DNA from: UBA1858 sp964636225
GTDB taxonomy: Bacteria; Pseudomonadota; Gammaproteobacteria; UBA4575
Length of the DNA stretch: 64,000 nucleotides
Direction of reading: 5' to 3'
Assembly (NCBI GenBank): GCA_964636225.1
Contig: CAZWQM010000001.1
Location: 124,001 to 188,000 of the forward strand
In this document: positions 8,672 through 18,163 of the stretch, piece by piece
Layout: the number at the start of each line of letters is the position of its first letter
Position numbering within the stretch: the first letter of the stretch is position 1
The notes under the pieces: generated by a model
Database searches by the model: none
Told to the model about the DNA's origin: nothing
Seen by the model: only the letters and a program-made list of their open reading frames with translations
Position numbers and translations under genes: made by a program

Positions 8672-9955
8672 ATGAAAAAGTTAAATCGCAGAGATTTTAT
8701 TAAATTAGGTGGTAGTTCCATTGTTGCTGGGACAGCAGGATTAAGCTTTCCTAATCTTGTTTTGGGCGCAAGCAAGAAAATAGTGGTGATTGGCGGTGGT
8801 GCCGGAGGTGCAATTGCTGCCAAATATATCGCTAAAGCTGACAGTTCCATTGAAGTGACACTGATTGAAACCAACAAGGAGTACTACACCTGCTTCATGA
8901 GTAATGAAGTGATTGGGGGTAACCGCAAGATTGAAACCATTCGTCATAGTTATCAAGGAATGAAAAAGCACGGCATCAAAGTCGTTCACAGCCAAGCAAC
9001 CGATGTGGATATCGATGGCAAAAAAGTCATGACAGCCAGTGGCGACTCCTTTGCTTATGATCGCCTGGTAGTATCTCCCGGGATTTCGTTTAAGTGGGGC
9101 GCAGTCGATGGCTACGATGAAGCCGCCTCTGAAATAATGCCCCATGCATGGAAAGCTGGCAGTCAGACCTCGCTTTTACGCAAGCAGATTGAATCCATGA
9201 AAGATGGCGGGCTGGTCATCATTGCGCCACCAAATAATCCGTTCCGTTGCCCTCCTGGGCCCTATGAACGCGTATGCCAAATTGCTCATTACCTTAAACA
9301 CAACAAACCCAAATCCAAAATTCTTATTCTGGATGCAAAAGACAAATTCTCCAAACAGGGATTGTTTACTCAGGGTTGGAAAGCGCGCTATGACGGCATG
9401 ATTGATTGGGTACCCGCTGCAGATACTGGCGGTGGAGTGACTTCTGTCAATCCAGGCAACATGTCAGTCTCCACCGACTTTGACGAATACAAGGCTGATG
9501 TGGTTAATCTTATTCCACCCCAGTCCGCAGGAACCATCGCACATACTGCAGGATTAACCAATGATTCAGGCTGGTGCCCAGTGGATCTGGGAACTTTTGA
9601 ATCCACAATACATTCAGGTGTATATGTGATTGGTGACGCAAGCATTGCTGCAGGCATGCCAAAATCCGGTTATGCGGCCAACTCTCAGGCAAAAGTCTGT
9701 GCTGCGGCCATTATCGCTTCACTTAATGGACATGAGATGCCCGACCCTTCATACGTCAATACCTGTTACAGTCTGGTAGCTCCGGACTACGGTATTTCGG
9801 TAGCGGCGGTATATAGGCTGGCTGAAGATCGTGCCAGTATTGCAGAAGTGGCGGGAGGCTTAACGCCCAGTGATGCGAGTGCTAGCGCATTACAGCGTGA
9901 AGTACAGTACGCTTATAGCTGGTACGACAATATCGTAGCAGATATGTTTAACTAA
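8672..9955 (+). CDS. fccB: Flavocytochrome c sulfide dehydrogenase, flavoprotein subunit
   Basis: Periplasmic FAD enzyme that oxidises sulfide to sulfur or polysulfide and passes electrons to FccA. It has a Tat signal with RRDFIK at residues 6-11, a dinucleotide fold GGGAGG (41-46), a cysteine in the YYTCFMSNEV segment (Cys74) in the region where the FAD-linking cysteine lies in characterised FccB proteins, further cysteines in the FRCPPGPYERVC and NTCYS segments that could form the redox disulfide, and the FCSD C-terminal domain. The frame is open upstream into fccA, but the ATG at 8672 follows a GGAG-type ribosome site and begins directly before the Tat motif. 427 residues is typical. Confidence 0.93.
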   Translation: MKKLNRRDFIKLGGSSIVAGTAGLSFPNLVLGASKKIVVIGGGAGGAIAAKYIAKADSSIEVTLIETNKEYYTCFMSNEVIGGNRKIETIRHSYQGMKKHGIKVVHSQATDVDIDGKKVMTASGDSFAYDRLVVSPGISFKWGAVDGYDEAASEIMPHAWKAGSQTSLLRKQIESMKDGGLVIIAPPNNPFRCPPGPYERVCQIAHYLKHNKPKSKILILDAKDKFSKQGLFTQGWKARYDGMIDWVPAADTGGGVTSVNPGNMSVSTDFDEYKADVVNLIPPQSAGTIAHTAGLTNDSGWCPVDLGTFESTIHSGVYVIGDASIAAGMPKSGYAANSQAKVCAAAIIASLNGHEMPDPSYVNTCYSLVAPDYGISVAAVYRLAEDRASIAEVAGGLTPSDASASALQREVQYAYSWYDNIVADMFN

Positions 9956-9965
9956 ACATTACACT

Positions 9966-10013
9966 AGGCAAATAATATTAAGCGGGGCTTGATGCTCCGC
10001 TTTTTATTTGCCT
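9966..10013 (+). terminator. Composite terminator hairpin after fccB
   Basis: An inner GC-rich stem (9980-9988 with 9994-10002) runs into a T tract, and an outer perfect 10-base arm (AGGCAAATAA at 9966-9975 with its exact complement at 10004-10013) encloses it. It lies 10 bases after the fccB stop and 33 bases before mfd, so it should end the fcc transcript. Confidence 0.85.
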
Positions 10014-10046
10014 AAATGTTTTAGAAAATTTTAGTAAAATACCTTA

Positions 10047-13000
10047 GTGAATTATCTCAAAGCTTCATTACCTGACTCTAAGCAACCCATCAAACATTGG
10101 GGACAACTCTACGGCTGTGCGCGAGCATTAATTATCAATGATGCCATCAGCCAACATGACGGGCTGGTCGTTGTGCTGACTGCCGACTCTCATTCAAGCA
10201 CTGTCACATTTAATGAAACCAGATTTTTCAATCAAAATCATACTGAGTTTTTGAGCTTTCCAGAATGGGAAACACTGCCATATGATATTTTTTCACCCCA
10301 TGAAGATATTATTTCAGACAGAATAACCACTTTGCACAGGCTTCCGCAATTAAGCCATGGTGTACTGGTATTGCCCATTACTACTTGCATGCAGCGAGTC
10401 ACACCAAAAGACTTTATTTCTAAAGTTTCATTATATATTAAAATTGGCGATCAAATTGAGCTAGATGAGTTAAGAACCTCGTTGTCATCTGCCGGCTACC
10501 ATCATGTTTCCCAGGTAATGACACGCGGTGAATTTGCTGTGCGTGGGTCAATTGTCGACTTTTTCCCTATGGGTTCCAATCACCCTTATCGTCTTGAATT
10601 TTTTGATAATGAAGTCGAAACCATACGTACATTTGATCCGGAAAAACAAACTTCTCTGGTCAAACTTGATGAAATCAGTTTGTTACCAGCACATGAATTT
10701 CCAAGTGATGATCAGGCCATTACAGAGTTTCGCCGTCGCTATCGTGAAAAAATTGAAGGCGACCCAAATAAAAGCATTATTTATAAAGAAGTCAGTAACG
10801 GTAATTTCCCACCTGGAATTGAATACTACCTGCCTTTGTTTTTTGACGAAACCTGCACCCTATTTGATTACTTTCCAAAAAACACATTATTCATTCTGCA
10901 TGAAAATGTATTCAGCGTCGCCGAAGAATTTGAATCAGAACTTTATAGCCGTTATGAACAGCGTAGACACGACATCGAACGCCCTATTCTGGCACCTAAA
11001 AATATTTATCTATCGGCTGACGAGACAAAAGAAAAGATTGAACAATTTCTGCGTGTACAGTTAAACACAAATAAATACCTGAATACCCAGGATGATGTCT
11101 TTACCAATTATCCAAGTTCCGCGTTGCCTTCTATCAATATCGATTCGCGACTGGATGATCCTGCCATGCATCTGCGCCAGTTCATGCAATCTAGGGAACG
11201 CAGCATTGTATTTGCTGCGGAGTCTCTGGGCAGACGTGAATATATAAATGAAACACTGCGCAGCCTGAACATCAAGCCGGTGACACAGGAAGACTGGCAT
11301 CAATTCTGCCAAAACCAGGAATCGATTAATTTGCTGGTTGCCCCTATTGATGACTCAGTAGATTTACCTGAACATGGTGTGACGATTATTGCCGAAAGAC
11401 AGTTATTTGGAAATCGTGTCAGACAAACCAGTAAACGCAGAAGAACCCGCGATGCAGACGCCATCGTTCGCAACCTTAACGACCTCACAGAAGACGCGCC
11501 TGTGGTCCATGAAGATCATGGAGTTGGTCGATACAAGGGCCTGCAAACTTTAAACATACAGGGCCTGGAGACCGAATTCCTCACATTGGAATACATGGGA
11601 GGCGATAAGCTTTATGTACCAGTAGCCAACTTGCATCTCATCAGTCGCTATACAGGTGCCGATAATGAAAGCGCACCCTGGCATAAATTAGGTTCCGACG
11701 CATGGTCCAAAGCTAAACAAAAAGCCGCAGAGAAAGCGCGTGATGTTGCTGCAGAGTTATTGGATGTTTACGCCAGACGCGAAGCCAGACAAGGTATTCA
11801 CTATGACATAACCATGCATGATTACGTGACCTTCTCTTCCAGCTTTCCCTTTGAAGAAACGCCGGATCAAGAGAAAGCGATCGAAAGTGTATTGGCAGAC
11901 ATGGAGTCCAGCAAGCCCATGGATCGCGTCGTGTGTGGTGATGTGGGATTTGGAAAAACCGAAGTTGCCATGCGTGCCGCTTTCATCGCCGTCAACAATG
12001 GCAAGCAGGTGGCAGTGTTAGTACCGACTACCCTGCTGGCTCAACAACATTTTCAAACGTTTCAGGATCGCTTTGCCGAGTGGCCCATTCGTATAGAGTC
12101 ATTATCACGATTTAACTCCGGCAAAAAACAGAAAGAAACTATTGAGTGTTTAAAAGACGGCAAGATAGACATCGTTATTGGCACACACAAACTATTCAAT
12201 AGCGAAATTCAATACAAAAATCTGGGCTTAATTATTATTGATGAGGAACAGCGTTTTGGTGTTCGTCACAAAGAAAAACTTAAAGCACTGCGTGCTGAAG
12301 CAGATATATTAACTTTAACTGCAACGCCTATTCCGCGCACTTTGAATATGTCATTAAATGGTTTGAGAGACTTGTCCATTATTGCCACACCACCGAATCA
12401 CCGTCACGCCATCAAGACGTTTTTTTCCGAATGGAATGATGCCAACATCAAGGAAGCCTGTGCTCGTGAAATTAAACGCGGTGGACAAATCTATTTTTTG
12501 CATAACGAAGTAAAAACAATTGAAAAGATTGCTAAGGATTTGCAAGAGTTATTACCTAACGCCTCCATCCGTATTGCACATGGACAGATGTCGGAACGTG
12601 AACTTGAGCATGTAATGCTGGATTTCTATCACAATCGTTTCAGCATTCTGGTAGCAACTACTATAATTGAAAGCGGTCTGGATATTCCCAACGCAAATAC
12701 CATTATTATCAATCATGCAGACAAGCTTGGTTTATCTCAGCTGCATCAGTTACGTGGTCGTGTAGGACGCTCACATCATCGCGCCTATGCATATCTAATA
12801 ACACCACACAGAAAAGCCATGTCAGCCGATGCGATTAAACGTTTAGATGCTATTGAATCTCTTGAAGAATTGGGTGTTGGCTTTACGCTGGCCACTCACG
12901 ATCTGGAAATTCGTGGCGCTGGCGAACTGCTAGGTGAAGATCAAAGTGGACAAATCCATGAGATTGGATACACCATGTATAACGAACTGTTATCACGTGC

Positions 13001-13502
13001 GGTGCAAGCCTTGAAGTCTGGTGACTTACCTGAGCTGGACCGACCTTTGGATCATGGTTTGGAAGTTGATTTAGGCGCGCCTGCTTTATTGCCGAATGAT
13101 TACGTACCAGATGTGCACATGCGACTTGTGCTATACAAACGTATTGCCAGTGCTGCCACGCTGGATGAATTAAAAGAGCTGCAGACAGAATTAATCGATC
13201 GCTTTGGATTATTACCTAACTCGGCAAAAAACCTGTTTTTAACCACGGAACTAAAGTTATTTGCCGGTGGCCTGGGTATTAATAAGATCGAAGCCCATGA
13301 AGATGGTGGGCGTATATTGTTCGATGACAATCCAAAAATTGATATTGACCAGCTACTCTTGCTATTACAGAGACAATCCTCTGTTTTCAAAATGTCAGGC
13401 AGCGAGAAACTGCTATTCACGGTAAACTTGACCACAATAGAAAACAGAATTGAATATGTTCATAATATTATTAACACAATAGCCTTCAAGGAAGCCCCAT
13501 GA
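10047..13502 (+). CDS. mfd: Transcription-repair coupling factor Mfd
   Basis: DNA translocase that removes RNA polymerase stalled at lesions and recruits UvrA. The 1151-residue product has a UvrB-like N-terminus, the RNA polymerase-interacting segment with HEDHGVGRYKGL near residue 489, a RecG-like helicase core with Walker A GDVGFGKT (about 631-638), DEEQ box (about 731) and the TATPIPRTL motif, then the TRCF C-terminal domain. The start is GTG at 10047. Its stop overlaps the next gene start by 4 bases. Confidence 0.97.
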   Translation: MNYLKASLPDSKQPIKHWGQLYGCARALIINDAISQHDGLVVVLTADSHSSTVTFNETRFFNQNHTEFLSFPEWETLPYDIFSPHEDIISDRITTLHRLPQLSHGVLVLPITTCMQRVTPKDFISKVSLYIKIGDQIELDELRTSLSSAGYHHVSQVMTRGEFAVRGSIVDFFPMGSNHPYRLEFFDNEVETIRTFDPEKQTSLVKLDEISLLPAHEFPSDDQAITEFRRRYREKIEGDPNKSIIYKEVSNGNFPPGIEYYLPLFFDETCTLFDYFPKNTLFILHENVFSVAEEFESELYSRYEQRRHDIERPILAPKNIYLSADETKEKIEQFLRVQLNTNKYLNTQDDVFTNYPSSALPSINIDSRLDDPAMHLRQFMQSRERSIVFAAESLGRREYINETLRSLNIKPVTQEDWHQFCQNQESINLLVAPIDDSVDLPEHGVTIIAERQLFGNRVRQTSKRRRTRDADAIVRNLNDLTEDAPVVHEDHGVGRYKGLQTLNIQGLETEFLTLEYMGGDKLYVPVANLHLISRYTGADNESAPWHKLGSDAWSKAKQKAAEKARDVAAELLDVYARREARQGIHYDITMHDYVTFSSSFPFEETPDQEKAIESVLADMESSKPMDRVVCGDVGFGKTEVAMRAAFIAVNNGKQVAVLVPTTLLAQQHFQTFQDRFAEWPIRIESLSRFNSGKKQKETIECLKDGKIDIVIGTHKLFNSEIQYKNLGLIIIDEEQRFGVRHKEKLKALRAEADILTLTATPIPRTLNMSLNGLRDLSIIATPPNHRHAIKTFFSEWNDANIKEACAREIKRGGQIYFLHNEVKTIEKIAKDLQELLPNASIRIAHGQMSERELEHVMLDFYHNRFSILVATTIIESGLDIPNANTIIINHADKLGLSQLHQLRGRVGRSHHRAYAYLITPHRKAMSADAIKRLDAIESLEELGVGFTLATHDLEIRGAGELLGEDQSGQIHEIGYTMYNELLSRAVQALKSGDLPELDRPLDHGLEVDLGAPALLPNDYVPDVHMRLVLYKRIASAATLDELKELQTELIDRFGLLPNSAKNLFLTTELKLFAGGLGINKIEAHEDGGRILFDDNPKIDIDQLLLLLQRQSSVFKMSGSEKLLFTVNLTTIENRIEYVHNIINTIAFKEAP

Positions 13503-14194
13503 GTTACAAATCTTTGTTTATCGGAGTCGTATTAAACGGCTTTGGGTTATTTGCGTCTGTAGTATCAGCGAAAGACTATGCTATTGAAGTCATCATCTTT
13601 GAAAATAAAGATGGTCTACAACAAAGTGATGAACAGTTTAATTACAAACGTATCATCCCTGTGCCTACGGACGGCCTGGACCTTGAAAATACGAATGAAA
13701 GTTCACAGTGGCGCACAATTCCCGAGGAAGAATACATACTTAACAATGTTGCACAACGACTAAAACAATCTGGAAAGTACCGCATTCTCAAACACATTGC
13801 CTGGCGCCAGCCGGTTTTTGAAAGAAAAGACTCACAGGCTATTTCGATTAAAGCCGGACGCGACTTCAGTGGACAATTTCCGGAACGTGCTTACCGCCAG
13901 TTTGAATTTAATGATCAAACGCAAGTCAATACTGGAAATACCGATAACAAAGTGCCGGAACTTGAAGGCACACTGAATGTAGTCATCACGCGTTATTTAC
14001 ATATCTACAGTGATCTTGTGTATCGTATCCCAAGAACGATACCGAATGAAGTAAGCGACGCATTGGATCGGACCCAGGTTCTGGTCGATTATTCGGTGAA
14101 TTCACATCGGCGTATGCGCAGCCGTGAATTGCATTATATTGATCACCCAGTGGTAGGCATCCTTGTTGAGGCAACTCCGATTGACGATAAATAA
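13499..14194 (+). CDS. CsiV-like secreted protein
   Basis: A 231-residue exported protein with an N-terminal signal peptide (cleavage near residue 25, after VVSA). The mature N-terminus KDYAIEVIIFEN and the C-terminal RRMRSRELHYIDHPVVGILVEATPI resemble the CsiV family, peptidoglycan-binding envelope proteins commonly encoded directly after mfd in gammaproteobacteria. ATGA overlap with mfd shows translational coupling. Function in this organism is not shown; the family call depends partly on synteny. Confidence 0.65.
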   Translation: MSYKSLFIGVVLNGFGLFASVVSAKDYAIEVIIFENKDGLQQSDEQFNYKRIIPVPTDGLDLENTNESSQWRTIPEEEYILNNVAQRLKQSGKYRILKHIAWRQPVFERKDSQAISIKAGRDFSGQFPERAYRQFEFNDQTQVNTGNTDNKVPELEGTLNVVITRYLHIYSDLVYRIPRTIPNEVSDALDRTQVLVDYSVNSHRRMRSRELHYIDHPVVGILVEATPIDDK

Positions 14195-14205
14195 ACGGAA
14201 TTAAG

Positions 14206-14946
14206 TCAGATAACATCCATTAACTTTGAAAGTACCTGACGCACTTTTTCCATTCCCTGCTGAGTACACTGGCGAATGGATTCCAGTGTAATCAGCTCGT
14301 CACTTCGCCCTGCCGCCCAGTTGACTGACATGGAACAGTGCGCATAACCCATGTCAAGTTCACGCGCCAATGCAGCCTCGGGCATTCCGGTCATACCTAC
14401 TATGTCGCAGCCATCGCGTTCCAATTTATTAATTTCGGCTGCAGATTCCAGACGAGGTCCCTGCGTTGCTGCATAGACGCCACCTTTAAACACATCAATA
14501 TTCGCCAGCGCAGCTGCATGGATTAATTTCTCACGTAAAGATTGATCATAAGGTTGAGAGAAATCTATGTGCTTGACCTGACTTAAATCTTTCTCGAAAT
14601 AGGTATGCTTGCGTCCGTAAGTATAGTCAATGATCTGATCTGGAATAACAATGCGTGTAGGATAAATTTCAGAATGGATGCCACCCACGGCCGCCACAGC
14701 TACAATTTGTTTAACATCGATGTCATGTAATGCCCATATATTGGCTCGATAATTCACCATGTGTGGCGGAATAGTATGAAATGAGCCATGCCTGGGCAAA
14801 AAAATAATATGCTTCCCACAATATTCACCAAAAGTAATGGGGCCTGAAGGTGTGCCATATGGCGTTCTCACCACTTCTTTTCGAATTATTTTCAGTCCCG
14901 GGAAAGAGGCCAGTCCTGTACCTCCAATAATGGCTATATCTTGCAT
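14206..14946 (-). CDS. mtnP: S-methyl-5'-thioinosine phosphorylase (MTAP/PNP family)
   Basis: Phosphorolytic purine nucleoside enzyme of polyamine/methionine salvage. It shows the MTAP-family phosphate site IIGGTGLA at the N-terminus, LPRHGSFHTIPPH, the ATQGPRLES segment and the purine loop MTGMPEAALARELDMGYAHCS. The neighbourhood with hpt and nagZ matches the Pseudomonas arrangement whose phosphorylase prefers methylthioinosine, so that specificity is inferred over methylthioadenosine. ATG at 14946 is chosen over an upstream in-frame TTG at 14952. Its end is convergent with the csiV-like gene, 11 bases away. Confidence 0.85.
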   Translation of the reverse strand: MQDIAIIGGTGLASFPGLKIIRKEVVRTPYGTPSGPITFGEYCGKHIIFLPRHGSFHTIPPHMVNYRANIWALHDIDVKQIVAVAAVGGIHSEIYPTRIVIPDQIIDYTYGRKHTYFEKDLSQVKHIDFSQPYDQSLREKLIHAAALANIDVFKGGVYAATQGPRLESAAEINKLERDGCDIVGMTGMPEAALARELDMGYAHCSMSVNWAAGRSDELITLESIRQCTQQGMEKVRQVLSKLMDVI

Positions 14947-14964
14947 AATCAACTCGTACTGTAG

Positions 14965-15519
14965 TTACTCAGAAATGGCATAGATCGCCGGAACGTTACG
15001 CAAGTAACCTTTGTAATCCATTCCATAGCCATAAACATATCGATCTTCGACTTCAAGACCATAAATATCCGGTTTTAAACCTACTTGTTGACTGGTTTTT
15101 TTCTTAAATAGCAGGACGGCTGTGACCACTTCCTTTGCACCATGTTTTTTACAATATGAAACCAGTTCTTCCATGGTGTACCCCTCATCGTAGATATCAT
15201 CAACCAGTACAATCGTCTGATTTTCCATTGAGAGTTGCGGCTCTTTCAGCCAATGCAAACTTCCTCCCATAGTTTTATCCCGATAGCGCGCTACCTGAAG
15301 ATAGTCCAGACGCACATCACAATCCATGCAGCGCAATAAATCTGAGGTGACTATGATCCCGCCATTCATGACACATAGAAGAATGGCGTTTTTATGTTGA
15401 ATCCTGGCTTCCAGTTCAAGACCCATTTTTTCCACCGCAGTTTTAATCTGGCTGGCACTGAAAATCAAATCAGAATTTTCTTTAATTTCCTGTAATTCCT
15501 GTTCACACAAGTTAGCCAT
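14965..15519 (-). CDS. hpt: Hypoxanthine-guanine phosphoribosyltransferase
   Basis: Purine salvage enzyme joining hypoxanthine or guanine to PRPP. The PRPP-binding motif VLVDDIYDEGYT (about residue 105) and the N-terminal loop ILLCVMNGGIIVTSDLL are clear; 184 residues is normal. It sits between mtnP and mscS on the minus strand, sharing one base with the mscS stop, and would act on the base released by the MtnP pathway. Confidence 0.93.
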   Translation of the reverse strand: MANLCEQELQEIKENSDLIFSASQIKTAVEKMGLELEARIQHKNAILLCVMNGGIIVTSDLLRCMDCDVRLDYLQVARYRDKTMGGSLHWLKEPQLSMENQTIVLVDDIYDEGYTMEELVSYCKKHGAKEVVTAVLLFKKKTSQQVGLKPDIYGLEVEDRYVYGYGMDYKGYLRNVPAIYAISE

Positions 15520-16631
15520 TATGCTGTTTGTTCCGATTGAAGGGTCAATTGACCTTGCTCTAAAAACATTGTCGAGGTTGGGAATGCAATCTCGGCACCA
15601 TTGTTTTGAATAATTTCAGAAATTTTCAATAATACATCTTGCTTTACTTTATGGTAATAAGCCCAATCTGTAGTTCGAGTAAATGTATAAATAAAGAAAT
15701 CCACAGATGACTCATTAAACGAATTGAAATTAACAATCATTGTTTGTGTTTGATCAATTTCGCCATGTTCTTTCAACATGCTTTTGACCTCATTAACGAT
15801 ATTATCCATTTGACTGATATCTTCATAGCGTAAGCCAATGGTTTCATATATACGTCGATGTGACATACGTGATGGATTTTCAACAGCAATCATGGCAAAT
15901 ATAGAATTAGGCACATACAGCGGACGCTTGTCGAAAGTACGGATGGTCGTTAGCCGCCAACCAATAGATTCAACTGTACCTTCTATGTCTCTGTCCGGTG
16001 AACGAATCCAGTCACCCACAGCAAATGGCCTATCCATATAAATCATCAGCCCACCAAAGAAGTTAGACAGTAAATCCTTTGCTGCAAAACCTATCGCGAT
16101 ACCTCCAATGCCACCAAAAGCTAACACACCTGATACACTGAAGCCCAGCGTCTGAAGTATAACGAGTGCAGTAGTTATAAAGATTGCTGTCCTGACCAGC
16201 TTGCCAATGGCGTGAATTGAAGTTCGATCAACCTGTTCCCCTGACTGCAACTTTTTTTGAATGGTAGCCGTTTCAAGACGAGCGACAAATGAAATTAAGC
16301 CCCATGAAATCATGAGTGTTATTAATGTATAACGAATAGTATCTATGTAATTGAATATCTCGGCTTCAGTTTTGGAACTCGCTATTTGAGCGGCATAAGA
16401 TATACCGACAATAATGATGATATAGCGCAATGGTTTACGCAACGCATTAACCAGGGCATCATCCCAGGGATTACGGGTTTCATTCGCCTTAGCTGAAAAC
16501 TTAGCCAGTATCACTGCAGCAATAAATCCCAATACTAGCACACCCAAAACAACCCCAAAGACCTCATACACCCATGTATCGATCAAGTCATTAGTAATAA
16601 TATGATTTATTTTTTCTAACAATTCCTGCAT
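15519..16631 (-). CDS. MscS-family mechanosensitive ion channel
   Basis: Tension-gated channel for osmotic relief, 370 residues. Several N-terminal membrane helices are followed by the glycine/alanine-rich pore helix (LAFGGIGGIAIGFAAKDLLSN), the beta domain with FAVGDWIRSPD and GTVESIGWRLTTIRTFDKRPLYVPNS, and a mixed C-terminal domain. It belongs to the MscS/YbdG-like group; exact gating properties cannot be read. It is in the minus-strand group nagZ-mscS-hpt-mtnP. Confidence 0.92.
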   Translation of the reverse strand: MQELLEKINHIITNDLIDTWVYEVFGVVLGVLVLGFIAAVILAKFSAKANETRNPWDDALVNALRKPLRYIIIIVGISYAAQIASSKTEAEIFNYIDTIRYTLITLMISWGLISFVARLETATIQKKLQSGEQVDRTSIHAIGKLVRTAIFITTALVILQTLGFSVSGVLAFGGIGGIAIGFAAKDLLSNFFGGLMIYMDRPFAVGDWIRSPDRDIEGTVESIGWRLTTIRTFDKRPLYVPNSIFAMIAVENPSRMSHRRIYETIGLRYEDISQMDNIVNEVKSMLKEHGEIDQTQTMIVNFNSFNESSVDFFIYTFTRTTDWAYYHKVKQDVLLKISEIIQNNGAEIAFPTSTMFLEQGQLTLQSEQTA

Positions 16632-16644
16632 AACAAATTTTGTA

Positions 16645-17679
16645 CTATAGATTTAACGACAAGCTTTTATTGCTTTGACAAGCAGCAATAAATTCATCGA
16701 GCTTTTGTTGATGTACACTCGACATTGGCTGAGGTGTTTTACCATGAAACCGTGCCAAACGTAATTGTGAACTTGGATTGTTGTAATTTTCCAATTGCTC
16801 AAGTGCACAGGGAATATCCTCTGGTCGATTGCAGATTAGCACCATGTCTGAACCCGCATCCAGCGCTGCCTTCAGGCGTTCTTGAATGTCACCTACAACA
16901 TGGGCACCCTGCATGGATAAATCATCGCTAAATATCACACCTTCAAACCTGAGTTGTTCACGCAGGACACGTGTTAACCAATATCTGGAAAAACTGGCGG
17001 GTTTTTTATCGACGTGTTCGTAAATCACATGTGCCGACATCATTCCGGCAATACCATGATCCACCAGACGCTGAAATGGTACGATATCTGCCAACTGAAT
17101 ATCGTTTTCATATCGATAGTCAATCGGACAATCAAAGTGTGAATCCGCCACAACGGTACCATGTCCCGGAAAATGTTTACCTACTGATTCCATACCACCT
17201 TTACGCAATCCAATCATAAATCTACTGGCCAGCGCGCTAACAGCATCGACGTCATTGTGAAAAGCCCGATCTCCAATCACTATACTTTTGCCCGTATCAA
17301 GATCCAGTATCGGTGCAAATGTAAAATCAATGCCGACATCACGTAATTCTGTCGCCAGTCGACAAGCCAGAAGTTCACTTAGCAACAGACCTTCCGCCGG
17401 GTTTTTATCGTAAACACAGCCCAGACTTCTCATAGGTGGATATTGCGTGAAGCCTTCACGCAAACGTTGAACACGCCCACCCTCCTGATCCACGGCTATC
17501 AGCAACTTAGGCTTTTTAATTGAGTGCAAATCATCCACCAAGGAAATCAGTTGACTTTTATTCTGGTAGTTTCGCGTAAACAGGATCACACCTCCGACCG
17601 CAGGATGGGCAAGCCACTCGCGTTCCGAGGAAGAAATTTCTGTCCCAGCAAGATCAATCATTAACGGGCCATTGCTCAT
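16645..17679 (-). CDS. nagZ: Beta-N-acetylhexosaminidase NagZ
   Basis: Cytoplasmic glycoside hydrolase family 3 enzyme of peptidoglycan recycling that releases GlcNAc from anhydro-muropeptides. The family signature KHFPGHGTVVADSH (about residues 168-181) includes the catalytic Asp-His dyad loop, and SDDLSMQGA carries the nucleophile aspartate. The frame is open to a TTG at 17733, but the ATG at 17679 gives the normal 344 residues beginning directly before the conserved PLMIDLAGTE strand. Confidence 0.94.
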   Translation of the reverse strand: MSNGPLMIDLAGTEISSSEREWLAHPAVGGVILFTRNYQNKSQLISLVDDLHSIKKPKLLIAVDQEGGRVQRLREGFTQYPPMRSLGCVYDKNPAEGLLLSELLACRLATELRDVGIDFTFAPILDLDTGKSIVIGDRAFHNDVDAVSALASRFMIGLRKGGMESVGKHFPGHGTVVADSHFDCPIDYRYENDIQLADIVPFQRLVDHGIAGMMSAHVIYEHVDKKPASFSRYWLTRVLREQLRFEGVIFSDDLSMQGAHVVGDIQERLKAALDAGSDMVLICNRPEDIPCALEQLENYNNPSSQLRLARFHGKTPQPMSSVHQQKLDEFIAACQSNKSLSLNL

Positions 17680-17814
17680 GATTTCAATATCAGTCAGTGA
17701 ATTAAAATAGTTTGAAATTTGATACGAATGCAAATGAATTGTAGTGGGAATCCAGCATCAAGTATAAGCATTATACTTGCAAGCATGGTACTTTACGTGA
17801 GTGATAACTTCAGG

Positions 17815-17847
17815 TAAAAAAATAGGGCACTCATAACCGAGTGCCCT
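17815..17847 (-). terminator. Strong intrinsic terminator, minus strand
   Basis: A perfect 9-base stem (AGGGCACTC at 17824-17832 with its complement at 17839-17847) is followed on the minus strand by a run of seven U. No protein gene ends here: nagZ begins about 140 bases further on and runs the same way. The terminator therefore implies a short minus-strand transcript upstream of it. Confidence 0.8.
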
Positions 17848-17960
17848 AACCAGGAGGAGTCGAGAATAACAACATGGCAATCAAAAATGTCTGATTGATG
17901 TTGAGAGGCTCAATATATTTAGCATTTATGATGCCAATTTTTTTTACTCCTTTATAATCA
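17815..17960 (-). ncRNA. Candidate small RNA with anti-Shine-Dalgarno CUCCUCC
   Basis: The 484 bases between nagZ and zapE hold no convincing protein gene. On the minus strand the terminator is preceded by an exposed CUCCUCC (complement of 17852-17858), able to pair with ribosome-binding sites, and by AU-rich sequence. This is the layout of a small regulatory RNA. The 5' end is not defined: I see no clear promoter, so the upstream limit is approximate. On the plus strand the same AGGAGG precedes a 6-codon frame, which I do not consider a gene. Confidence 0.35.
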
Positions 17961-18163
17961 ATTAGTTAAATTTTCCCTCGTAATTTCAATGCTCATTTTG
18001 AAGCATGATAACCATAAAATGTGGCAATATTTTTCGAAATACGGCAAATGTTGCCAGAATTAATCACTCGAACTCACTGAATTTTAGTCATATTTTCAAT
18101 AATTTCCATTAATGACGATTTAATAACTGTAAAAATAATTTATTTTTAATCCGTAATACACCT

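Noticed and set aside
17873..17893. AGGAGG followed by a 6-codon frame (MAIKNV) on the plus strand
   Set aside because: The spacing from AGGAGG to ATG is too long and the sequence is better explained as the anti-Shine-Dalgarno part of a minus-strand RNA.
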